Counted from the stretch's first letter, positions 1 to 17,964 are shown. The stretch: DNA of 64,000 nt from Xestospongia bergquistia (GCA_963965975.1 OZ014424.1:434001-498000); one strand, 5' to 3'. Notes: generated by a model from the sequence alone, not told the origin. Translations and numbers: made by a program.

Positions 1-363
1 TCCTTTCTAGCAGACTACATTTCTTTTCATGGTAGAATCACATCTCATACTGAAGAATCTTTCATGTTGTGAACAGTAATGTCTAACCCCACCTGGATTT
101 CTTTTAATATCATGGTAGACTCCATTTTCTGCTGTAGACTCTTCTGCAGGTAGACCCTTGCAAACATCTTTCATTATTTCATACTGAAGAATCTTTCATA
201 TTTGTGAACAGGAATGTCTAACCCCACTGACAAAAATTGATTTCTTTCAATCATCATTTTAGACTCGTCTTTCAATCATCATGGTAGACTCGCATCTTCT
301 GCTGTAGATCTTCTGCAGGTAGAATCTTCTCTCTAAACCTATCACTAGCCTAGAAATTCCTTT

Positions 364-394
<31 letters not shown>

Positions 395-1440
395 TTCTCT
401 CTCTCTCTCTCTCTCTCTCTAGTCTAATCCACCTACACTCTTTTTACCTATATACTAGCCTAGAATGTACATTTATATACATGTACATTTATTCACCCAT
501 ATACTAGCCTTCCACCCATACTAGCCTTGGTCTAACTCACCCATACTAGCTAGACTTGCATAGACTTGCAGAAATAGACTCCATTTCTTGACAGTACTTC
601 CTTGATAGCGCTGGTATAGATTTAAAGAAATCAATTTCTGACAAAGGGTTAGACATCTATTCACAATATTGACTTGAGAGAGAGTAACCAAAAATTTCCA
701 TCTTATGGTAGACTCATCAGTTAGGGTATGGTAGACTCGCATAAGTAGACTCTTGTTGGTAAACTCCGGCAGTTCGCGCGTTGTCATTGCTGGTAGACTC
801 ATCAGAAGGGCATGGTAGACTCGCATTGTTGGTGGCATTCTTGTCTCCTCAGTAGGGCAGTGGCATTCTTGTCTCCTCCTTGCAGATCAGTAGCATTCCC
901 AGTTGGTGTTGTTACAGCTAAAGAGTTAGCCCTCCTTGCATATCAATCGCATGTGTTGTTACAGCTGAAGACTTAGCTAGCATTGTTACGTTGGTATAGC
1001 AACGTTAGCAGTAAGTGATCAGTAGGGCAGTGACATTCCTCATTGCAGATCAGTGGCATTTCTATTTTGTAGCACATTTAGTGCCAGGATCCACCATCAG
1101 TAGTAGCATCATATTCTCATCTCCTCCATTGCAGATTGGTGTTTCATAGTCAGCAGCATTCAAATCTCCATACAGTTGGTAGAGAGATATAAGCGGCAGC
1201 AGTATCATCTCCAATAGTAGGTAGCATAACGGATTGCATACTGTGGTAGTCTGCCAGAAGAGGTTCCAGAGAGGCTTCCAAAAAATGAAGTGATGTGATT
1301 GCTTCTGTACTCTGCTTATATACATACATAGACTCGTGCTTATCGGAACGTGATAAGAGAGACAATATGACTCCATGAGAGAAATAGCAAACACAGAATA
1401 ACAAACACAGAAAAGATGGCCAATGAAATTTCTTTCTACA
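1..1440. repeat. Decayed tandem and interspersed repeats, no gene seen
   Basis: This stretch is built from imperfect copies of short phrases. A block of about 45 bp beginning catactgaagaatctttcat occurs near 48 and again near 181. The phrase ggtagactcgcat recurs between about 280 and 830, and gtggcattcttgtctcctc is doubled near 831-880. A CT/AC microsatellite runs from about 366 to 420. Open frames here (for example 521-838 and 1062-1394 on the minus strand) are translations of these repeats and have no recognisable domain. I see no coding gene. Confidence 0.7.
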
Positions 1441-2000
1441 CAGACCTTGGCGCGTTTGTGAAAATCTTAATTATGAGGCGTGGTAAGTAAAGATGGTGGG
1501 TGTTATTACATTACTGAAATTACAAGTTTTGCTGTCATACTATGATTTGCTATTCACCAGTCACTGTCAAGGTAAGACATTGCTATAGTAGTTAGCCACC
1601 TAGTTATAATAACAACTAAAATGGTCTAATTGATTTCTCAATGATTTCTATAGTAGGAAGTCACTACACTGTTTGTGATTTAGATACAAATCTCTTGAAT
1701 TGATTATTATATTGCAATATAGTAGTGTACTAGGTCCTAGTGATTCTAAATTCAATGCTAATAGATAATTATATTTTAACGATATACGTAGTCTCATGAT
1801 AGCAACAGCTTCTTCTAGATGTATCTACTTATCATTAAAATTGTTGTCAAAGAAGGCTGTCAAGATGTGTAAAATTTACATTAATTTCAACTCGAAACAT
1901 TTAAGAAAATTACAATCTTTTTTACTTTATTATAATAATTATAATGTGCCTACATCTATTATACTATTAATATTAATTATTATGAATTCGCTAAGTTTAT
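1441..2000. other. A+T-rich upstream region of the NCOA5-like gene
   Basis: No gene or RNA was recognised here. The sequence is A+T-rich with a few short open frames. It probably holds the distal promoter of the gene that starts at 2045. Confidence 0.5.
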
Positions 2001-2012
2001 TGCGCATGCGCA
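2001..2012 (+). promoter_or_regulatory. NRF1-type palindrome TGCGCATGCGCA
   Basis: This is a perfect 12-bp palindrome 32 bp upstream of the NCOA5-like start codon. It matches the classical NRF1 (nuclear respiratory factor 1) binding site. The same palindrome with the same flanks (ATT before, G after) lies at 13521-13532 upstream of the FAM135 gene. The motif is seen directly; binding is inferred. Confidence 0.6.
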
Positions 2013-2044
2013 GGTATTCATAACATGCGTGATAAACAACGAAG

Positions 2045-3115
2045 ATGAGCAAGGATTCGTCCAAAGAAGAGAGATTGCAAGTTATGTACAACAAAGACGG
2101 ACGAAACACATCTTCTTCTGATCCAGAAATGATGGAATCACGTATTTTCATTGGAAACTTGGCTTCAAAGAAGGTTCATATCTTATTCCATAAAATAGCC
2201 TGAGTTTTTATAATTCACTTTTTTTTCTCAGGCCACAAGGCACCAAATTGAAGAGGTCTTCACAAAATATGGCAATATATTAGGTGTCTCTCTTCACAAG
2301 AGTTATGGCTTTGTTCAATTTGACTCCAAAGAATCAGCCTTGGCTGCTGTAAAGGCTGAAAATGGGAATGAACTACATGGATTAAAAATGGGTATGTTCC
2401 TTTGTAATTAATATGATAATTACTGTCACTTTGTAAGATATTTGTATTGCTACTGAGAGACGTAAAGATGGAGGTGGTAGGGATAGTGGTCCAAAGAGAG
2501 ATCATGGAGGTAGCAGGAGGCGTTCCCATCGTTCTCGCTCTCGTTCTCCTTATCGTCGTTTCCGTTCTCAAGATCATTATGAACGAGATTATTGGGGACG
2601 TTATGATAGATTTTCCCCACCCCCTCGTCTACGAGGACCCCCTCCACCATTGGATCCATACAGGTAAAGTAGTACATTCAACTATTAATAAATAAATATC
2701 AATTTTCTCTTTAATAGAGATCCTTATCCTCCTCGTGATCCTTATCTGCATCCTCGTGACGACCCCTATGATCGTTACCCAAGGGACTTTTATGATCGTC
2801 CATTCCACTCATCCTCTGGACGTCGATCCCCTCCTCCCCCTCCATATTTTTCAGATTACCCCCCACCGCCCCCAGGCAGGAGAGATCGGTATTAACATTA
2901 TCTTATCTTACGATATTATTCCCTCTTTTTGAAGGTATGAATTAGACCCGTGGGATTATCCTCCTTCTCGTGAACGGGACATCCCTCCTTTGCCTTTTAG
3001 AGAAGAAAGGGAATTACCCAAGTCGTCTTTAGGTATTCGATCTCCCGAGAGGAGGTCACCTGAAATGCAAATAATAGTAGTAAACAATCAACAGAAGTGA
3101 GTTTATTTAATACAA

Positions 3116-3158
<43 letters not shown>

Positions 3159-4834
3159 ATGATTCTACAATGTGTATACATTATATTAGAATATGTATGT
3201 GTGTATTCTTTTGTTATGGCGGTATATTCCAGCTGTGTGTTGATTGCAGGTTGGAATGCTTTCATTTTAATGTTTAGTTATAAAATTAGTAGCATATTTT
3301 GTTCCAGTTTTTGGAATTTTTTTATTTTTAAAGCTATCCACACGTTCTCCCTGTTAGCGATATCTTTGAGTAAAAGAGTCACTTAAGCTTTTTTGTTAAT
3401 AAACCAAATTAAAAATTATATTATATTATTGCGTCAAGTTGATATTTTCCTACAAATAAAATTGTTCCCCATTTTTGCATTTTTTAAAAGTCTGCTCTTT
3501 TTTCTTCCCCACATTTTTTTTCCACTTATCACGAATGTATTTTTAGGGAGTATGCTCAAATGGTACGTGATCGTGTGGAGATACTTGGATTAATTGTTGA
3601 GACAACTCAATTAAGTCCAACTGTTTCATTAGCAGAGACGCTGGACAATGCTGCTCGTCGAGGACTTCTTTATACCGTCATTATTACTAACCAACACGAA
3701 GCACATCGTTCAGTCACTCTTACTATCCTTCACGGCCGGAACCCACAAGGTTGAGAATGTGTTTCTAGAAAACCGGGAAATTTTTATCCAATTTTTTCAA
3801 ATTTTACTGACAACCTGTCAAATTTTGGAGAACTGAGGGCAATTTTGAGACTGCACGTGCTATTAATGCCAGTATTTTTTAATTTTATATGAAGCATTTA
3901 TTTGAACAAGATTTTAAGCAAAGTAGTCTACCTTTTTGACATAAAATGCGTTGAAAAGCATAGATATTTTAAAAAAGAATTCAACAATTAAAAGCTTGAA
4001 ACCATTTTTAATGCAAACATTGTCTTTTAATAAATTTTGTTTTTCTTCTTCCCTAGAACACAAGAATATGCCCTTGGATGATGCTGTCGGCCTAATAGAT
4101 CGAGACTTTGAGCGCTACTGTCAGACTAGCAGAGGAAATGGAGGTCGAGTCACTGGTTTAATGGCAAAGGCAGCTGCTGGTCATAATCTGACTACCAATG
4201 AAATAAATGTGTTGATTAACAATTTACAACAGAAACAATACAAGCAACATTATCGCAGTGGGAGTGGCAGTGGTGGTCCATCAAGATCACATGACTTCAG
4301 AGGTAGGCGGTAAAGTCATATGTACTAGTAGAACAAAGGGGATTATTATGTTTTATAATTAACACAACATTTAAGTGCAGTATTAATAATTGACAAGGAC
4401 TTATAACTCCATGAAAAATCCAACCCATTTTATGCCATGATCCAAATATCAAATTTTTGAAAAAAGCAATGAAGTATATATAGTCCATGGATAAAACATG
4501 CTTGTCCCTCTTACTCAGCTACATTCCAAAGTTACCTTTCCTCCTCATTGTATAATTTAATAGATGAAGCTCTAGACGTGCTGTCTTCATTGTTTTGTTT
4601 ATTTCAGATCCTCTGCCAGTATCTAGTGAAGATATACAGCAACAACAAGCAGATTTACAAGCTAAGATTCTCTCTCTGTTGGGATCCAATGCTGTAGTTC
4701 CAAACTCAGCGAAAGGACCTTCCAAATCCGCAGGACATTATATGGATGATAGGTCTCAGTATAGAGGAGGGAGTGGGGCAGTTGGTTACCATGATGGGTA
4801 TGCTTCTGTTCAAGGTTTTGGTGGTTACAGATGA
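2045..4834 (+). CDS. NCOA5: Nuclear receptor coactivator 5-like RNA-binding protein
   Basis: Eight exons join in frame: 2045-2173, 2232-2391, 2438-2663, 2718-2888, 2935-3096, 3547-3749, 4057-4302 and 4608-4834. They encode 507 aa. An RRM lies at about residues 32-100 (RIFIGNLASKK, then SYGFVQFDSKESALAAV). It is followed by an Arg/Ser-rich, then Pro/Arg/Asp-rich linker. Residues about 285-380 form the anticodon-binding-like fold typical of NCOA5 (VRDRVEILGLIVE, VIITNQHEAHRSVTLTIL, then NMPLDDAVGLIDRDF). The tail carries glycine-rich stretches. NCOA5 is a nuclear coregulator of hormone receptors in vertebrates; sponge function is unknown and is more likely general transcription or RNA work. The exon 3 acceptor at 2436-2437 was chosen because it alone restores the last RRM strand (LKMDICIATE) in frame. 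Confidence 0.85.
3118..3158 (+). repeat. (TTG)n microsatellite in NCOA5 intron
   Basis: About fourteen TTG units form an uninterrupted run in the fifth intron of the NCOA5-like gene. It is likely to vary in length between individuals. Confidence 0.95.
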
Positions 4835-4925
4835 AATAACAATTTGTAGGATTGTTTAAGGGACATTATAACTTTCTTGTTCTCTATAATGTGATGTTGA
4901 TTGTAATATGTTGTATCTCTAATTA

Positions 4926-6714
4926 ATGCCTATTTTTTTAACCATGTTGCTCCACATGGTGACTAGTAGGTCTGTGATAAGAATTGTACAATTTTCAGGA
5001 AAGTTATCTGGATTAGTGGCATCTAATGTTGGTAAGAACGAGTCGTTATTATGGAGAGGACAGAGAACAATTCATATGGCAGCATTACTCTGCTCTGAGA
5101 ACATAAGCAACTCAACAGACACTACTGCTATATCTGATGTCTTTGAGACTTCTTCACACGCTAAGTGGGCAACTGATGCAGCTGTTCTATCAGACCTCCC
5201 ACCTCAAGGGGACTTAGCTAGTTTAGGACTGGGCGGATACTCGCCAGTAGGAATCCTTCAGACCAGTTTAGACTGGTTACATAGCCATACTGGTCTTCCT
5301 TGGTGGGGTGCTATTATTGCTAGCACTTTATTATTGAGGCTAGCTTTGTTTCCACTAGCTATCAAGTTACAAGTAAATGCAGTCAATTTGAACAACATAC
5401 GTCCTGAAATGGAGAAGATTATGGCCAAAATTAAGGGACACCAACAAACTGGAAATACTACAATGGCTGCTCAAGAGAGCGCACGATTAATGATGTTATA
5501 TAAAAAGCATAATTGTAATCCACTTAAAATGATGGTGATGCCATTTGTACAGGTACTTGGAAGGAGGTTGGTGGACGGATGGATCACTTTACAGATGTAT
5601 GGAGAAAGACTTGGTTAATTGATTTAATTATAAAAAAATTAAACAAAATTGTGTATTTTTTTAGCTACCGCTATTTATCTCATTTTTTATTGCATTACGT
5701 CAAATGGCAGCTGCTCCCATAGAGACTATGAAAGTTGGCGGAATATTGTGGTTTACAGACCTTACTCTACCAGATCCTTATTACTTGTTACCAGTAGCTG
5801 CTTGTCTCACATTTATGGCAAATATTGAGGTACTGTTACCATGGCAATATATGTATATTGTGACATCATTGACTTTACTGATTGTTTAGATGGGTGGTGA
5901 GGCCGGAGTGACCAGTCCTCAAGTAGAGAAAATGAAGACAGTATTTCGTGCAATGGCCATCATACTAATACCAGTCACGGCTACATTTCCTTCAGTAAGA
6001 TCCACCATTATATTAATAATTGTAATTTAATATAACATAATATATTGTACATATTCTGTATATGCCGGAACCCCACAAAAAAGGCGGGTTCTTAATATTT
6101 AACCTGTTCTAATATACAGGGTCTTTTTATGTATTGGATAACATCCTCACTTTTCTCCATGGGACAAATCCTAATCCTAAAAGTACCATCGATAAGATCA
6201 GCACTTGGAATACCAAAGCTTATTAAACACGAGACTGCTTCAGGAACGGGTGGAGCACCACAAGAAGGTGTGCTAAAGAAACTAAAAGAGAGTGAGTATT
6301 AACATTAATGAAATAGGAATACTACAATGATAGACCACTAGGCTATTACTGGAGTCATATCATTGACTTATCTCCCATTAGAAAAATGTACTAGTGTTAC
6401 TTAGTTTCATTGATATCAAGTAGATAGACAACTTAGCTATTATTGTCCCTATGCTAACTTCTCCATCTTCTTCCATCTTAAACACCATATGGTATATAAT
6501 GTGTAATACAGTGAATGGAGTTTAGGGTTAAAATAAGAATCAATTATAATTTTTAACTCTCAATAGTCAATGTTATTTCTGTGTAGGTTATCGTAGTGCT
6601 AGTATGATTGATGAGGCAAAAAGAAAAGAGGCAGTCGCTAAGAAAAATTACAATAAACAACTCAAAGATAAGTCGCCAAAATTATATGATAAACCACCTA
6701 TTAAAAGAGATTGA
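4926..6714 (+). CDS. OXA1L: Mitochondrial inner-membrane insertase OXA1L
   Basis: Five exons (4926-5552, 5665-5829, 5890-5994, 6120-6291, 6587-6714) give 398 aa. The protein is the YidC/Oxa1 insertase that puts mitochondrially made and some imported proteins into the inner membrane. After a basic, acid-poor N-terminus fit for mitochondrial import come the family segments: WWGAIIASTLLLRLALFPLA (first core TM), the charged hairpin with NLNNIRPEMEKIMAKIKGH, LPLFISFFIALRQMA, PYYLLPVAACLTFMANIE, and GLFMYWITSSLFSMGQ. A basic C-terminal tail (KRKEAVAKKNYNKQLKDK) would face the matrix and contact ribosomes, as in other OXA1L proteins. It starts 91 bp after the NCOA5-like stop on the same strand. The initiator could also be a downstream Met; the frame starting at 4926 has no competing upstream exon that I can see. 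Confidence 0.93.
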
Positions 6715-7076
6715 TTTGTTTTATAATCAAAAATGTTAATAATTAAATGATTATAGAAAAATATTGTAAAGAAAGAAAAGATTACTAATATTTGCTGAAG
6801 GATTTCATGATGAAATAGTTAGTCTGTAACTAAGAAAAGATATATTTCACTTTATAAACCATTCAATTTAAAATTACTCTACTCATAATTAGAACAACTG
6901 TACCATAAATGTGTGTTCCCTAACTGTACATACCAGATCACTTGACAACTGGTTTGCTCATTAAAGGACACATTTATTATTGGGTGACTATCAAAGGAAC
7001 AATCTTCACTAAGGATTGGTCCCTTTCGCCTACCACCCTCTTTTCTTAAAAGGAAGTTAACTTACTTGTAGATGTG
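6715..7076. other. Tail-to-tail spacer between OXA1L and MED10
   Basis: This 362-bp A+T-rich gap should contain both 3' untranslated regions and polyadenylation signals. No coding or structured element was recognised. Confidence 0.6.
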
Positions 7077-7786
7077 TTAGCTGGTAGGTTTTCTATGTGC
7101 TAAGTACGCCTTTACTTCTGCAGGAAAGGCTGGCTCTAACTGTTGTATTAGTTCTTCTCGGAATTTCTTTAGTGGGAAGAGAGAGAATGAAATATAATAT
7201 ATGACCCCTTCTACTTAGGACACAATATTTGAAAAAGGGATGCTCCTTTGATTAAGTGGTGTCCAAACTGTAGGTTCTAATTGATATTAACTGGATGTAC
7301 ATGTACATGTATATGTATATGAGACAAACAAAATAAAAATTACTTTGTATGTCTCGACTTTCTTTTGAACAGCTTGATAATCAGCTAGTGTCTTCTCTAA
7401 CTGATGCTGTGTGAAGAGATCAGGATTTCGGCCTTCATCAACGTAACTAAATTGATGACGTCATTATGATATCATATATTAATGACTAACTTGAGTACTG
7501 GAAGTGGAACATGTACATCAGTATAGCGTTCTCTCTCCCTATCCAATGAACGCATATGAGTCACTACAGAGTTCCTAAAAGATGATACAAGTCACATGAC
7601 AATCTCATGAAAGTCATGTGACTGTATTTTAAGGGTATATTATATAATTACGCACAATCGTTCATTGAGAACAGCTTGACCACTTTGTTGAAAATTTCCT
7701 GCAATGACACCTACAGCTCTTAAATCTTCTATAAACGACTCCAAACGATCTTCTAATTCCTCCAGTTTGTCACGTTCAGACGCCAT
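7077..7786 (-). CDS. MED10: Mediator complex subunit 10
   Basis: Four exons on the minus strand (7656-7786, 7491-7574, 7344-7446, 7077-7166) give 135 aa, the same length I recall for vertebrate MED10. No single open frame shows it, because every exon is short. Conserved segments read in order are LEELEDRLESFIEDLRAVGV, NFQQSGQAVLNERLNSVV, DVHVPLPVLNYVDEGRNPDL and FREELIQQLEPAFPAEVKAY. MED10 is a middle-module subunit of Mediator, the coactivator linking enhancers to RNA polymerase II. Its start codon is 162 bp from that of the divergent KARS1 gene. All three introns are under 180 nt and phases agree across every junction. Confidence 0.93.
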
Positions 7787-7948
7787 CTTTACTGGTAGGA
7801 GTGATTAACAGAAGGGGTTGGGTCATATGTTTTAACCACGTGGAACTTTTGACAGCACTGTGGCTTGCATCATCATCATAATTAGGGGTCCATTTACCAG
7901 TGAACTCTTTCTGAAGATTTTTGGTAGAAGAATACAGTACCTATCTTA
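7787..7948. promoter_or_regulatory. Divergent promoter of MED10 and KARS1
   Basis: This gap separates the two start codons and must hold both promoters. An E-box palindrome CCACGTGG sits at 7836-7843. It is the only strong motif that I can name. Confidence 0.55.
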
Positions 7949-11191
<3,243 letters not shown>

Positions 11192-11360
11192 TTTGTTGTT
11201 AATTTTTTGAGCTTAAGTTTAAAATGACTGCTTTATAAGTTGCTAAATTCTTTCTGCAACAAAAATGAGTGTTTAGTTGAAATATTGAAAACAAAAAAAA
11301 ACTAAGTTTTGTATTACACATTTTTTAGGCAGTGAAAATGAAATGAAAATTAAAAATTAA

Positions 11361-13484
11361 TTACACAAAATATTTTACCAAATAACAGAGAACAAACTTC
11401 TCAACAAATTGATCGTTATCCAACATAGCAATGTGGGCGGCCCTACCAATAACAGAATCTGTAGATGTTGGCAACACATGATGAACACTAACTCTCACAA
11501 AATCTACACCAAATGCTTCCATTGATTGCATCATACGACTTGCCATCTCTTCTAATACTTTACTAAGCAGTGAGTTACCATCTCCTCCCGAACAGAGACG
11601 AGCAGATTGATGAGGAACATATTTATCTTGTGGAGAAGTCAGAAGGACAACATGTCGAAAGCATTCAAATGTTTGGGCTTCACTGAGATGATAAAGAAAA
11701 GTGTCTCGTGGATTAGAAGAGTCTTTGAGGGATAATTGAACCAGAGACCGAGATTGGTACCATTTACGAATGACCCACATTCCTGCACTCACCACAGCAG
11801 TTTGATGTTGAGTTCCAAGATGAGGACCACAAATTGACATTAGTAAATGAAGTTTTGGTAGAAGGTGTGATACAGCTGGTCGTGTGACAAGAGAACGAAC
11901 AATAATTCCACCTAATGAATGTGCCAAAAAACTTATGTATGTTGGTGGGCGTGGCATGCTTTCTATCTTAGCCAATAGTTCTTCTTGCAGTCTATCTGTC
12001 ATGATATTAAAGTCAGAAAATGTGTCCATTTGATTGGATTGTGCCATTAAAAAGTTGAGTTTATGATGAGGAAGTGCAAGTTCAATGAAAGAACGATAAA
12101 GGCGAAGATCAAATTGGTTGCCTTGGAGACCGTGTACACAAACAATGAGATGGGAAGTGGAATGATTTTGTCTACGACGATGATGTGATGGCAGTGATGA
12201 CAACAAATAGGGTGTAAGGTGATCTGATTGATAAGAGAATCTTTTGCTGGGCTCATGTGTAGAGGAATAGTTTGTTTGCCAGGGACATGGTTCTATAAAG
12301 ACAACACTAGCATTACAGGTGGTTTCCAGGTTCTCTATACAATACAATGGTGGTAGAGTTGTTAATACTTTTCTCACACTAGTTGCTACTGATGTAACCT
12401 TGTGGATATTCCCATGATCTAGTGCAGGACCCATTAAGGCATGGTCTGGCCAAACGAATGTCTTTTGAAGACGTTGTAGTCGATTTTCGTGACTTTTAGA
12501 AGCTAAGAAATTTACCATATCAGGATGAATAACTGCCGAGTGACAAAACCACTCCCACGTGGCCTGTAATTGAATAGTTAAAGATTCCAAATGTAGCTTA
12601 CACTCAGCTTCAACTACTTCAAGTGTAGTGCCGGACTCATCAAGAACATCACTAATAGCCCTCGAGTCATTATATTGTCCGCTCATTAAATGAAATCCTT
12701 GTCGTAGTCTGTCTCGTGCTGATGTTAAAACATCAGCTAACATTTGGTGGACATGATGAGCTCGCTTTATCTCTTGTATTGGTACTGCATATAGTGAAGA
12801 AGGATCTTCGTTTGTTGAAGGAGATATAGGAGTCCCAAATAATAATGTCCAATACGTCACTAGAGGTATTGATGGTGAAGACTGATTAAAGGGCCATCCT
12901 CGTCGTTGAGAATTAACTGAATGGTCGAGTGGCCAGTCATCTGGTGATATACTGTAGAGGGAGGCGTGAACTGTTACTCCTAATGCTGCCATATGGAAGT
13001 AATCAAATAAGACTGGCCAATGATCGTGGAGTCCAGTGCGCCAATCTATTGTGAGGTGAATGGTACGAGAGGAGACTCGTTCAAATTGACCAGGTTGTGT
13101 AGGCATTTCTTCATCACCATTAAACATGAGATCAAGAGTCATAACTACTTGAGCAGGGACATAAGCCTCAGTATATTCAGATTTTATAGGGTAATGAAGC
13201 TTGAAAAGGAAGTACTCTCCAAATACAAATGATTGATCTGTATATTCTATAAGTGATGTTTGAGTAAGATAACGATCTTCAAACACACATGCTCCAGGGA
13301 AGTTGTGTTCACTATCACTGATATCACCACCTCCAAACAGATCTTTTATCCCCAGCAAACTGACATTGCTCAGAGTTGCTTGATCAGTCAAACGACAAGA
13401 CACGTGGTAATGGCCTCTTCTGAAGAGATCTAAATTCACCAGTGGAGATAACAACACCAATATTCTTCCTTCTATAGAGGGCAT
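11361..13484 (-). CDS. FAM135: FAM135-type lipase-like protein, intronless
   Basis: A single uninterrupted frame of 707 aa from the Met at 13484; an upstream in-frame Met at 13541 would add 19 residues. The N-terminal half holds the DUF3657-type region of FAM135 (VNLDLFRRGHYHVSCRLTDQ near the start). The C-terminal third is a DUF676-type serine esterase fold: HLIVCVHGLQGNQFDLRLYR, the nucleophile elbow FLAHSLGGIIVRS, then SICGPHLGTQ and LLTSPQDKYVPHQSA, whose Asp and His fit the rest of a catalytic triad. The elbow is A-H-S-L-G rather than G-x-S-x-G. I prefer the 13484 start because the NRF1-type palindrome at 13521-13532 would otherwise be coding. Neighbours are full of introns, so this gene stands out. 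FAM135 proteins have no settled function. Confidence 0.9.
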   Translation of the reverse strand: MPSIEGRILVLLSPLVNLDLFRRGHYHVSCRLTDQATLSNVSLLGIKDLFGGGDISDSEHNFPGACVFEDRYLTQTSLIEYTDQSFVFGEYFLFKLHYPIKSEYTEAYVPAQVVMTLDLMFNGDEEMPTQPGQFERVSSRTIHLTIDWRTGLHDHWPVLFDYFHMAALGVTVHASLYSISPDDWPLDHSVNSQRRGWPFNQSSPSIPLVTYWTLLFGTPISPSTNEDPSSLYAVPIQEIKRAHHVHQMLADVLTSARDRLRQGFHLMSGQYNDSRAISDVLDESGTTLEVVEAECKLHLESLTIQLQATWEWFCHSAVIHPDMVNFLASKSHENRLQRLQKTFVWPDHALMGPALDHGNIHKVTSVATSVRKVLTTLPPLYCIENLETTCNASVVFIEPCPWQTNYSSTHEPSKRFSYQSDHLTPYLLSSLPSHHRRRQNHSTSHLIVCVHGLQGNQFDLRLYRSFIELALPHHKLNFLMAQSNQMDTFSDFNIMTDRLQEELLAKIESMPRPPTYISFLAHSLGGIIVRSLVTRPAVSHLLPKLHLLMSICGPHLGTQHQTAVVSAGMWVIRKWYQSRSLVQLSLKDSSNPRDTFLYHLSEAQTFECFRHVVLLTSPQDKYVPHQSARLCSGGDGNSLLSKVLEEMASRMMQSMEAFGVDFVRVSVHHVLPTSTDSVIGRAAHIAMLDNDQFVEKFVLCYLVKYFV

Positions 13485-13520
13485 CTTTTCGTACGTGACT
13501 TCGGTGACGTGTGATAATAT

Positions 13521-13532
13521 TGCGCATGCGCA
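13521..13532 (-). promoter_or_regulatory. NRF1-type palindrome TGCGCATGCGCA upstream of FAM135
   Basis: This is a perfect palindrome 36 bp upstream of the favoured FAM135 start, nearly the same spacing as at NCOA5 (32 bp). A 15-bp string around it is identical at both places. Confidence 0.6.
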
Positions 13533-13649
13533 GTTTAACATGATGCGCTATTCGGGTTTTTCCTTGAGTTATTTTACTTATTTACTACTACTATTAATTA
13601 AATTAGTTGTAATTAATTAAAATCACTGATAATATATATTACAATGCTG

Positions 13650-16727
<3,078 letters not shown>

Positions 16728-16823
16728 TTTGCTACATGTACTGTTATATAACTAAATGTAAATCTATATTTCATCAGCTTTGTAGTTGCTGACTCAGCAG
16801 ATGGGTGTGGTTGCTTTAGTACA
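16728..16823. promoter_or_regulatory. Shared promoter of AFG3L2 and NDUFAF3 with a Maf site
   Basis: Only 96 bp separate the two start codons. The gap holds a perfect 13-bp palindrome TGCTGACTCAGCA at 16787-16799. This is the classic Maf recognition element also bound by CNC/small-Maf (Nrf2-type) dimers. It lies 24 bp upstream of the NDUFAF3 start. The motif is seen; regulation by oxidative or proteostatic stress is inferred. Confidence 0.65.
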
Positions 16824-17625
16824 ATGAATTGGAGGTTGCTATCTTCTACATCTAGCAGTCTCAGAAGGCTATGGAATCACGTGATAGTCAGGCACCATTC
16901 AGATGGATTCATGCCAACCACATTGAGCAGAGTTGATGTAGCAGAGCAAGCTCCGTTAATATCAGCTTACAGTACACAGGGGTTTACCCTCCGAGGGGTT
17001 AGAGTAATGGGATCTGTAGCATTATTACCACGAGGATTTTTCCATTGGAAAGTAAATCGTGTAGAAGACATTACACCAGAATCATTAGTGTTATTTGAAT
17101 TGACTCGGCCATCAATAGGTACATATCATCTATATATAGTGTGACATGTACATGTAATGGACCCTCTTGACTTTGGGGATAATTGTAGAGGAGACTTATT
17201 ATGTAACTAAGACAAGTACTTCAGGTGTCCTTTATGATAGTTTCTATTGCTAATAAGTACATGTAACAATAATTAATGTGCATGTGATATGTACATATAT
17301 CATGTGATATATACATATATCGTGTGATATATACGTGTAATATACATGTGATATGTACATGTGTTTTTTATAGAACTTCTTGTATTGGGAACTGGTACTA
17401 AAATGGTTCCTGTGGACATTGGTATACGGAGATACCTCCAGAGCAAGGGTATCAGTATAGAGATACAGGACACGGTAACACATTGTTCATTATAATTATA
17501 GTTAATTAATAGTTAATTAATAGCATTGTTTTATTTTATAGCCTAATGCTTGTGCTACATTTAATTTTTTACTTGATGATGGAAGATTAGCAGGGGCAGC
17601 ACTCATACCACCAGATACTATTTGA
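16824..17625 (+). CDS. NDUFAF3: Complex I assembly factor NDUFAF3
   Basis: Three exons (16824-17118, 17374-17474, 17542-17625) give 159 aa. An Arg/Ser-rich presequence (MNWRLLSSTSSSLRRLW) precedes the DUF498/Mth938-like fold: ISAYSTQGFTLRGVRVMGSV, LLPRGFFHWKV, ELLVLGTGTKMVPVDIGIRR, and ATFNFLLDDGRLAGAALIPP at the C-terminus. NDUFAF3 helps build the Q-module arm of mitochondrial complex I in the matrix. Exon phases are consistent and the length matches the family. It shares a 96-bp promoter with AFG3L2, another matrix-facing quality factor. Confidence 0.93.
17268..17362. repeat. TA-rich tandem repeat in NDUFAF3 intron
   Basis: About four diverged units of roughly 20 bp around gtgatatatacatatatc fill the first intron just before the acceptor. 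Confidence 0.8.
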
Positions 17626-17964
17626 CTAACCATCAGTAATGTTGATTATATAGCATGTTATTAATCTATTATAAAATGTATTAAAAAGAGTATAATTGTT
17701 CTAACATATTTTAATATTACTTAATATAAACTAATGCTAGAAAACAATACAAAACTAACTTAAAAAGTATAATAAATCATTTAAAATGAACAATGTAGTG
17801 TAGAACAATTAGGATGGTGTTTAACATATAACCTCCATATTACTTAGACTTTGGTATATGAGTGGATATAATATTATGTTAACAGTAATCATAGCATGGT
17901 ACCACTGAAGGGCGGGTCTGAAACCACTTGGAAGAGAAAAAGGATCTGCTCAAAAAAAGCAACA

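Noticed and set aside
1062-1404. Two overlapping minus-strand frames of 110 and 84 aa
   Set aside because: Low-complexity flanking repeats, no domain, no splice support, and the frames overlap each other.
17896-17964. Upstream Met of the death-fold gene
   Set aside because: The 23 extra residues lack domain character and the Met at 17965 has a better start context. Kept as an alternative only.
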